A stretch of 38,774 bases of DNA from CAIKLP01 sp965279595. GTDB taxonomy: Bacteria; Bacteroidota; Bacteroidia; Sphingobacteriales; Sphingobacteriaceae. The stretch's first letter is position 1; every line of letters begins with the position of its first letter. The notes beneath the pieces were generated by a model, which saw only the letters and a list, made by a program, of their open reading frames with translations, did no database searches and was not told where the DNA came from. A program made the translations under genes and the position numbers. Of the stretch, positions 31,781-38,774 are shown piece after piece. The stretch covers positions 1-38,774 of the forward strand of contig CBDIIF010000006.1 in assembly GCA_965279595.1 (NCBI GenBank). Direction: 5' to 3'.

Positions 31781-34700
31781 GCATTTGCACAGCGCGCAGC
31801 AGCGTGTGCGTGGACGGCTCGCCCGCCTCCTTGGCCGCGCATGTCATGAGCGACAGCATGTCCATGCCGTGCGGGTACGAGTAGTGCATGAATCGCGCAC
31901 ACCTGCAACGGCGTGAAGATCTGCGCGCAGCCACAGAGAACGTGGTTAGACTCTTGTTCATCTCCTTGAGTAGAAGATGAAGTGATCGTGACATCCTGAT
32001 TTTACCTGGGAGGGCGAAGACTCCATGCACTAGAAACAAGGGGGCTAGACTGAACCGCATGAAGGGGCAGGACTGCTGAGCAGAAGCTGAACGACTACAA
32101 ATGAGTATCATCTGGTTCTGCTACAGCGCATCAAACCCCTACCATCCTCGTTCAAGCATGGCGGTCTCTCTGAAACAGCTCTTGACAACGCGCATATAGC
32201 AAGATTGTGAGGACATTGCACATGCAGGCAATGAGTACAGAAATGACATTGGCACGCCACCGCACTGAGGTACGACTGTTACGAGCAGTCAACGCGTCTT
32301 CCAAGACTTGGCACAAGCATGAGAGGCATCCATTGGGGGTTTCACCTCGCGATAGGCATGGGACATGTAGTAGCACTTGCAGACGTGGATGGCATCCACA
32401 TTCGCTCGGACCTTCTCGCATAAATCTGACAACTCCTGGAAGTGCATGGCCACGCCATCCTTTGTGTCCTCGACATCCTCAATCCCCTGGACACCAGTTC
32501 AGGCACACCTTAGGAGCCATACCGCCAGAACAGAAGTGGCAAATTTAAAGAAGAATACATGGTCGCAGTACACTCTGCTGCTAAGAGCACTTGGAAGCCA
32601 TGGAGCCAGAACACAACTGACACTCTCAGGCTGCAGATCATGTACACAAGGGCAGCAGATCAATACCGCTCAATACAAACTGCTTACGTTCTTACACTTG
32701 TGAGAACTTTATGACACGCAGCACTAAGGACAGTTTTGGGGCTGGTGCAGCACTCTCGCACCCTTCACTGCCTGGGAAAAGTCAAATGACAGCTGCCAAG
32801 ACAGTGGCACACGTGCTGCACATGCACCCATGTGGCCCAAGCACTCCATTTGGGAAGGGAGTGGTGCGCACCCTGATTTTGGCTCCGAGCTGTTCGCGCT
32901 CGGCCAGCAGGGCGCCAATATTGGCGAGCATTGCCCGTCGCGCCGCCACCAACGCCCCCTTCTGGTTCGGCGACAACTGTATCCGTGCCTGCATGCAATG
33001 CACCGCAGGAATTATATCTCAAAAACTTTCCTGTGCCCTGTAAACCAGAACAAAATTTCGACCCTAAGTCTACCATTGCATTCAAGATGGTAAAACATCT
33101 AATTTTACTATGATGACCCTTTACATCTACCCTTGAGCCGAACCCCTAAACTGTGTTACCCCAAGCGGATTGTTTGAGATTTATTTTCTGGGCGATGCAC
33201 CAGATCGGTCCTACTATAGCTCTTGACGCTAGGGCTTAGGGAGTAGAGTTTAAAAGGTGATGAAGGGTTGAAAAAAAAGAAAGTGACGTAAGAATGTTTT
33301 TGGCGAGGAAGGGGCACCGACCAGCATGTCCACCCAGTACTGCTGGTCGGCGACGCGCGGCGAGCTGAGGTCCTCCATGTTGCACTTGATGAAGTCACTC
33401 AGCGTGCGCATGTTGTGCTCCACCATTGCCCACAGCAGCAGCCGCGCCTCAAACGCCAGGTCCTGTCATGGGGAACACACTGTCATGCTTGTGGGGACCT
33501 GCTTGTTGGAGGTGGACTCCAGGCACCTCTTTCATGGAGGCCAATGCTCATTGCCATGAGTCAGCATTGGCTTCCACGAGTGTGGCAATGCAGGAGAGAC
33601 GCAGTCGTCTGAGCATGGGATGCACTAGTTGGCATGGCCAGACGTGCTGGCAGCCCTGGATGTTGCACTGCTCTGGCAAAATGCAAATGCCAGCAACCAA
33701 CCCCTATCCACGCAGCTTTTAAGGATGCAGGCCACTGGGGCCCATTAGGCAACAAGTAGCTGAACCTGCTACTCCCTCCTTAGATCATGAGGGAGCACCT
33801 TATGTGTGTGTATCATGTGTAACATACATCATCTGAGTGATGTACTGTACTCAAAGGCTGTTCAGACTGATGACAACCAAAACCAATGTGCGTTCGGGGA
33901 TAGGGAGAGGAGGTAAAGGACTCACCTCAAGCCGGTAAAATCTCACGCTCCCCGGCGAGCGCTCGGCTTCCGGCAGGTACTGTCCCACTTTGTGGACCAT
34001 CGTCTGCAAAAGCGCACACCACGCATGACTCAGCGACGTGGCAACTTGAATCAGGACAACTGCTGATCTTTGACACTTTACTTTACACCCCATTCAGACC
34101 GGATGCACTACTGCCAAGCATTGCCAGTGTGATGATCTTCCTTCTGGCCGCTTTGCTGACTTTCTTGTTACACTAAGCAGCATCACTCTCGGAGCAAGTG
34201 TGCCTCCCTCGCTTCCCCCCGGCATAAGAGCACGAAAGTGACCTCATTCGGGGAGTTCACCTTCCAGATCTGCACCATGCCCTCCAGCGTCATGGCCTTG
34301 ATCTGGCCCACTGTCAGCTGCAGCTGCACAGTCGCCTCCCCAAGCTTCAGTGCCACTGCAAGTGCGTCATCCGGCGACTTGTGCTCTGCCTCTGCTGACG
34401 ACTGCACACGACACCCAAACCCATGTCTCGGAGGCCAGCACTGGGGGGGTAGGCTATCACAGCGAGGGGCTACTAGAAGGATGTTGAGTGTCTCTGGTGA
34501 CTTCCTTCCATAAGGTCAAAACGATAAAGCTTCCCCATTACTCATCTGTTTGGAGCTATGTTAATACTGTTCATGGCACAAGGAGCCCTGCATATTCTCG
34601 GCCAGGACAGTGCATCACAAGGTGCTCAACTGAACCATGAGCACAAGACAAGAGATACCCAATAGGCATGTGTGGTTGAGAACAGACATACCAAAAAGTG

Positions 34701-36386
34701 CCAGTGAGACTTGGGGGGACAATACCTTCAAGTCAAGAAAGAAGGGGCAGAGCAACACCTCATTTCACTGAAACCATAAAATAAACCTCGGCCTAAAACA
34801 GGCAGCCTATTTCTGTGTCAGCGCAGCGCGCACCTTTGCAGCAGCAGCAGCCCTGTCCAGGGCCGCCTGCAGCTGCCTCTTCTCCAGCTCCAGCGATTGC
34901 ACCCTCTCCGCCAGCTCCTCAATATGCCTCTCAGACGCCTTTTGTTTTTCCTGCAAGTGGTTTGTGACAGCATGTCTGTGCACTGCACCAGTGACCTACC
35001 CCAGGTGACATTTGGAACCTAGAGGTGGCATGTATTAAGGGAGTCATCACCCCGAGGCAAAAGGGTCTTTCTGTCAATGAAAGTAGCATCTAACTCAGAA
35101 TCTAACAAGGTATAATAAACCAGAGGGAGGGCCTTCTCCAGAAGGAGAAAAGTTGCTTGTGCCAAAGGGGATACTTTGAGGTAAGAAGGAGCTGTCAGCC
35201 GACATGGAAAGAGTCTAGCTACCCTCCTTCAGCACAATCAAGCACACCCGAGCAGTGATATGACAAGCTGTCCAACTGCCCTTCCACAGTGGCGCAAGAC
35301 TGCACCCTTTGCAACTTTCGTACTACACCGTGTAGCATCACTCTTGGAAGCAAGTGTGCCTCTCTCGCCTTCCCCGGCCTCAGGGAAGAGCACAGAAAGT
35401 GACCTTCTGGCGCTGGCGGAAGGCGCGCTGCGCGAGCCGGTTCTTCTCCTTCCAGGCGTCCGCCTTGGGCACGCTGGTCGAGCTCCGGTGCTCGCGCTCA
35501 TCCGCCTTTGCCTCGCGGCCGCCCTCGCTGCTCCCCCCACTCTCTGCTCGACTTGTCACTGGCTGTGCAGCTGCTGAGACGCCACCTGCACATCTCTCTA
35601 GTCACTTTCTGCATGCTTCACTTAACCATGAGTAACGCTTTGCCTCGCATGATCCCTCGCTGCTCAAACACCCCCTAAAGATCTGCTGTGCAGCTGCTAC
35701 AACCGTGTCAATTGTTCTTATCTATGACTCACGCTTTGTCCCAAAATATAAGCCTACCACGTCTAAAAGACATCTTTTACAGGTGCAAACGGAAGCTGGA
35801 TCGTTGCCTCACCCATTGGAGAATCTTGGTAGCCAATGGAAGCCCCGTTCGCAGGAGGCCACCCTGCATTAGGTACCTGTGGGAATTGCTGGCTCCATGG
35901 GGCTGGAGGTCCGCCTGCCCCCATCGCCCGAGGAAGGTCAGGGATCAGGTATGGCGCTTCGTGTGTGGGGGTCTGGGGCGCTGGCACAGGAGCGTCCTGG
36001 AGTGGTATGGGCCCAACATCTAATTCCAGAGGAAACTGCGGCTCTGGCACGAAAAGTGCTTGGCTTGCGTCACTGGATCCGCTGCGTATTGTGCTGGCAT
36101 TGCTGCTGTCCTTGAAGAGGGGCGCAGCTTCAGGGTCACCCAAAGTGACTGGTATCAACCAAGATGGGCCACTTCGCAGTTGGGGCCCCGTTGGACCACC
36201 CTCGGTTGCTGCGTCCTTTCCATTCGTCACCACTGGAGCTGTGCTAGTTGTTAAGCCCTCGATCCAGCTATACAAGTCTGCATCCTCGTTCTGGAAAGGC
36301 AGGTCTGACAACATGTGGTTGGGATCCTCGTTGAAGTCCAGGACGGGAGGCAATGGATCCAGCATTGTGCTTTCTGATGTTCTCAT
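31704..36386 (-). CDS. bZIP transcription factor with DOG1/TGA-like C-terminus, nine exons, 555 aa after correction
   Basis: Exons: 36,386-35,813; 35,573-35,404; 34,950-34,834; 34,401-34,261; 34,003-33,926; 33,462-33,322; 32,988-32,872; 32,459-32,346; 31,920-31,704. Exon 1 encodes an acidic/Pro-rich probable activation region (MLDPLPPVLDFNEDP). Exon 2 ends with a basic region KNRLAQRAFRQRQK, and exon 3 is the leucine zipper (IEELAERVQSLELEKRQLQ). Exons 4-9 resemble the DOG1 region of TGA factors (QIWK; FEARLLLWAMVEHN; LSPNQKGALVAARRAMLANI; IFTPLQ). The model gives 1,669 nt; removing one extra A at 31,899 gives 556 codons and joins IFTPLQVA to RFMHYSYPHGMDMLSLM. Nuclear DNA-binding regulator; targets unknown. 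An in-frame ATG at 36,497 is an alternative start. Confidence 0.85.
34158..34243. repeat. Intron repeat, copy in bZIP intron 4
   Basis: GCATCACTCTCGGAGCAAGT, then TGCCTCCCTCGCTTCCCC and AGAGCACGAAAGTGACCT, match 35,312-35,406 closely. Both copies have the same orientation within the same gene. Confidence 0.75.
35312..35406. repeat. Intron repeat, copy at the 5' end of bZIP intron 2
   Basis: GCATCACTCTTGGAAGCAAG, then TGCCTCTCTCGCCTTCCCC and AGAGCACAGAAAGTGACCTT. On the minus strand this copy begins right at the exon 2 donor site (AAG|GTCACT). Confidence 0.75.
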
Positions 36387-37643
36387 GCGAAGATTGTCAA
36401 TTGCACCTGTGTGCACGCGATAGCAAACTTTTTGCAGTGGTGCAATTCCTTGCTGACAACGTAGGACACAAGACGTTAGTGCCTTTGCGTTGCCCAAAAG
36501 CGCCGAGCTTTATATTTGCAAAAGTACAGGGAGTCCTTTCTGACGATTCAACAACATAAACTTTCGCCTCACCGGGAGGAAGCGAACAGCAGCTCGACTG
36601 GTTACGTCAGGGATGAGGCAGTACTATAGGGGCAGGGTATCGGATTTGCTAAATTTGGCTCTCCAGCTGTCTACGTCGCAGTGCACCTCTACATGTCCCG
36701 CTTTCAACCGACCGGTGCAGCCCCACTCCTCCCCTCAGGGCCCATGTAGTCCAGTGAAACGATTTCGTGCAAGGAACCACGTGGAACAAGATTTTTGCAG
36801 TCCAGGAGGCGGCCTTTTGTGGGCTATCCCGCGCTCAGCCTGTAGCTTTCGCAGATACTTCCGCCCGTACAGCCCAGAGAATCTCATACACACGATATAC
36901 TCAGAACAACAGCATTGTGCAATGACTGGTTGACCGTGCTTCCAACACGAGGCTATCGTTGACCGTGGGGCTGGGTGGCGTTTGCGAGCTGCCGGGGCTT
37001 GGAGATTCCGCCAAGGGCGGGAGTACGGCAAAAGAGTGCTGGTGAATTTAGCACACGGCCACTGATCAGTAAGAGGCTCAATGAACAGGTGCATATTCAG
37101 CAGTATTCGAATGACGTTTCTTGAAGGCTGGATCAAAGACATGACCAAAGCTATGTATCTAGATTGCGCACTAAGATTGAGCCCATGGTGATCAATATCC
37201 TGGCCAGTCATTACTTCTTACACTCTGAGACAACATACGCATTGCATGACATCGCACAGGCGTCACGGGGCTACTTCCTTATTTGCTGATCCTGTTGTCT
37301 GAGAGCATCTCCAGTGTTTCCTAGAGGTTGTTGCGGCTGGTGCTGCGCCCCTTGTGGATTGAAATATACATTTTTAAGGAAACACCGCCGCTTTTGTCGC
37401 AAGTCTAGTGGTATCTCTGCGAGGGAACCTTGCACCTTGCTGCATCTACATACGCCCCCTCAGGACTTCGTTGACAAAGTCCTGAACAAGAAGGCCTGAC
37501 CGCCTTCAGAGAACTCCGCTGCGTTCGAGACTGTTGTGAGCTGACTTTGCGGTCCCTGCTATACAGGATGTTTGACAACTTGTCTGGCCCCAGCACGTGT
37601 GAAATCACCTTTCACACCCAGGCGCAGCATAGAGCTTCATGTA
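36387..37643. other. Divergent promoter region between bZIP and kinase genes
   Basis: The two genes start 1,257 bp apart on opposite strands. A 158-codon minus-strand frame at 36,735-37,211 has no recognisable domain or splice pattern, and I do not call it. Promoters and 5' UTRs of both genes should lie here; no clear core element was recognised. Confidence 0.5.
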
Positions 37644-38774
37644 ATGGGTTCTAGGATTCCTGAATGCAGGTACAAGGTCGTGAGGCAGCTTGGCGATGGC
37701 ACCTACGGGAGTGTCTGGAAAGCTATCAACAGGGAGACCAACGCCGTGGTGAGTCGCCTGAAACCTATGTACATTCAATGTATACCCAATGTGGATGTCA
37801 ACCTTCATACCCTGTGTCTGCGTGAGACACTTTCATCCCAACACCTGCATTCCAGACTGTCACTTTCAGCTCGGTATTTCCTGGCGTCCATTTAAGGTGT
37901 CCTACGATAACATGCAGCATGTGCCGGGTTGCTAGCTTCATACATGAAGTGTATCTTAGATCATGCGTCTGGTTTTCCGTCACGCGAGTGTGAGCATAGA
38001 GCTAATACCAAGACAAGGAAACAGACTTGGAGCAAGCCTCGCAGAGTGTGGTGTGGTGTGCATGCAGGTGGCCATTAAAAAGATGAAGCGCAAGTTCTAC
38101 TCATGGGAGGAGTGCATGGCGCTGCGTGAGGTCAAGAGCCTGCGCAAGCTGTCTCACCCCTCCATTGTCAAGCTCAAGGAGGTCATCCGCGAGCGCGATG
38201 AGCTGTTCTTCGTCTTTGAGTACATGGTACGACGTCGATCTCCTCTACTTCCTCTGGATGGCTGAGACAGGTCATTGCCGTATGATATGCATCCTGGTAT
38301 GATATGGATCCTGACCACGAGGTTCGTCCTGTTGTGGTGAGATGAGCAGTCAGGCTGTGTGAAAGGCTTGCATCGGGTTGCTGCTTGGAGCTCAGACTTG
38401 TTTTGGTCGTGTCAAATTGCAATGTGTACCAGCTGATGGTGAGCAGGGCGCAGGTCTATAAACAAAAATCGCATGCACCACGAAGGGAAGATTATGTGAA
38501 ATGAATCTTGACGGGCTGTTGGCTGTGGCAGGACTGCAACCTGTATCAACTGATGAAGGAGCAGGCGGAGCTGATGCCGGAGAGCAAGGTGCGCGAATGG
38601 ACCTTCCAGATCCTGCGCGGCCTCGCCCACATCCACAAGCACGGCTACTTTCACCGTGACCTCAAGCCAGGTCCCCCCCCTCCCTGGCCCCACACACATG
38701 CAAAGTTGAATAGATTATGAAGCCCCAGGACTGCACTGACGGACGCAGTGTGGCCAGTTTCAGCTGCCATTTGA
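37644..38774 (+). CDS. MAK/MOK/ICK (LF4-type) protein kinase, N-terminal part, truncated by right edge
   Basis: CMGC-group kinase of the RCK subfamily, whose Chlamydomonas member LF4 limits flagellar length. Exons 37,644-37,748 (35 codons), 38,068-38,226 (53) and 38,532-38,670 (46 plus one base), with GT...AG introns. Gly-rich loop LGDGTYGSVWKA, catalytic lysine in VAIKKMKRKFYSWEECMALR (the YSWEEC signature is typical of MAK/ICK), REVKSLRKLSHPSIVKLKEV, FVFEYM, DCNLYQLMKEQ, and the catalytic loop HRDLKP at the end of exon 3. The activation segment with the TEY/TDY motif and the C-terminus lie beyond the window. A free-living flagellate stage or retained ciliary genes are implied. Confidence 0.9.

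Noticed and set aside
31223..31849. Plus-strand 208-codon frame
   Set aside because: Antisense through the tandem repeats and last exon of the bZIP gene; length is kept by the repeat unit, not by coding constraint.
35836..36423. Plus-strand 195-codon frame
   Set aside because: Antisense of bZIP exon 1, whose minus-strand frame continues into the basic region and zipper through valid splice sites.
36735..37211. Minus-strand 158-codon frame between bZIP and the kinase
   Set aside because: Lies in the divergent promoter region; no domain or relative recognised.
1..38774. CRISPR arrays, bacterial operons, tRNA or rRNA genes
   Set aside because: No regular spacer-repeat array, no cloverleaf with matching stems and no conserved rRNA segments were seen on either strand.

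Overview
The window joins two unrelated eukaryotic genomes. Positions 1 to about 26,315 are very AT-rich and read as protein only if TAA and TAG encode glutamine and TGA is the sole stop. Genes are split by introns of 20-36 nt whose removal restores the frame. Short introns plus this code indicate a ciliate, most likely Paramecium or a close relative (macronuclear sequence). From about 26,325 to the end the base composition rises to roughly half GC, the standard code applies, and introns are about 170-430 nt with GT...AG ends. The recognisable genes there (a TGA-like bZIP factor and a MAK/LF4-type kinase) suggest a green alga. The switch falls inside a ciliate receptor gene, so a chimeric assembly from an alga-bearing ciliate or mixed culture is the simplest reading.

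Ciliate part: (a) 1-8,700 is a minus-strand cluster of alpha-kinase relatives: the Q/G-rich 5' end of one copy at the left edge, a decayed C-terminal fragment near 1.1-1.26 kb, an intact VWA + alpha-kinase gene (1,818-5,026, six exons), a broken coiled-coil frame (6,220-6,960) and an intact-looking alpha-pseudokinase (7,795-8,700). A repeat with small hairpins recurs upstream of these genes. (b) 8,983-9,861 is a basic protein of unknown function. (c) 9,929-12,034 holds three tandem START-domain lipid-transfer genes on the minus strand. (d) 12,579-13,796 is a COG0523/ZNG1-type metallochaperone GTPase. (e) 13,994-26,315 is a membrane-sensor cluster: four two-pass HAMP proteins without an output domain (the last cut by the junction), surrounding a 1,513-residue TmcB-like multi-pass PAS protein, plus a secreted or membrane-anchored lysine-rich protein.

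Algal part: 26,325-30,570 contains no gene I can name. From 30,580 to 31,780 there are about nine degenerate ~130-150 bp repeats derived from the last exon of the bZIP gene. The bZIP gene (31,704-36,386, minus, nine exons) carries an acidic/proline-rich N-terminus, basic region, leucine zipper and DOG1-like C-terminus, with one extra base in its last exon. A divergent MAK/MOK/LF4-type kinase begins at 37,644 and runs off the right end.

All exon structures were derived by hand from frame continuity. For the fully modelled genes the spliced length is an exact multiple of three with no internal TGA (ciliate) or no stop (alga, after removing the one extra base).
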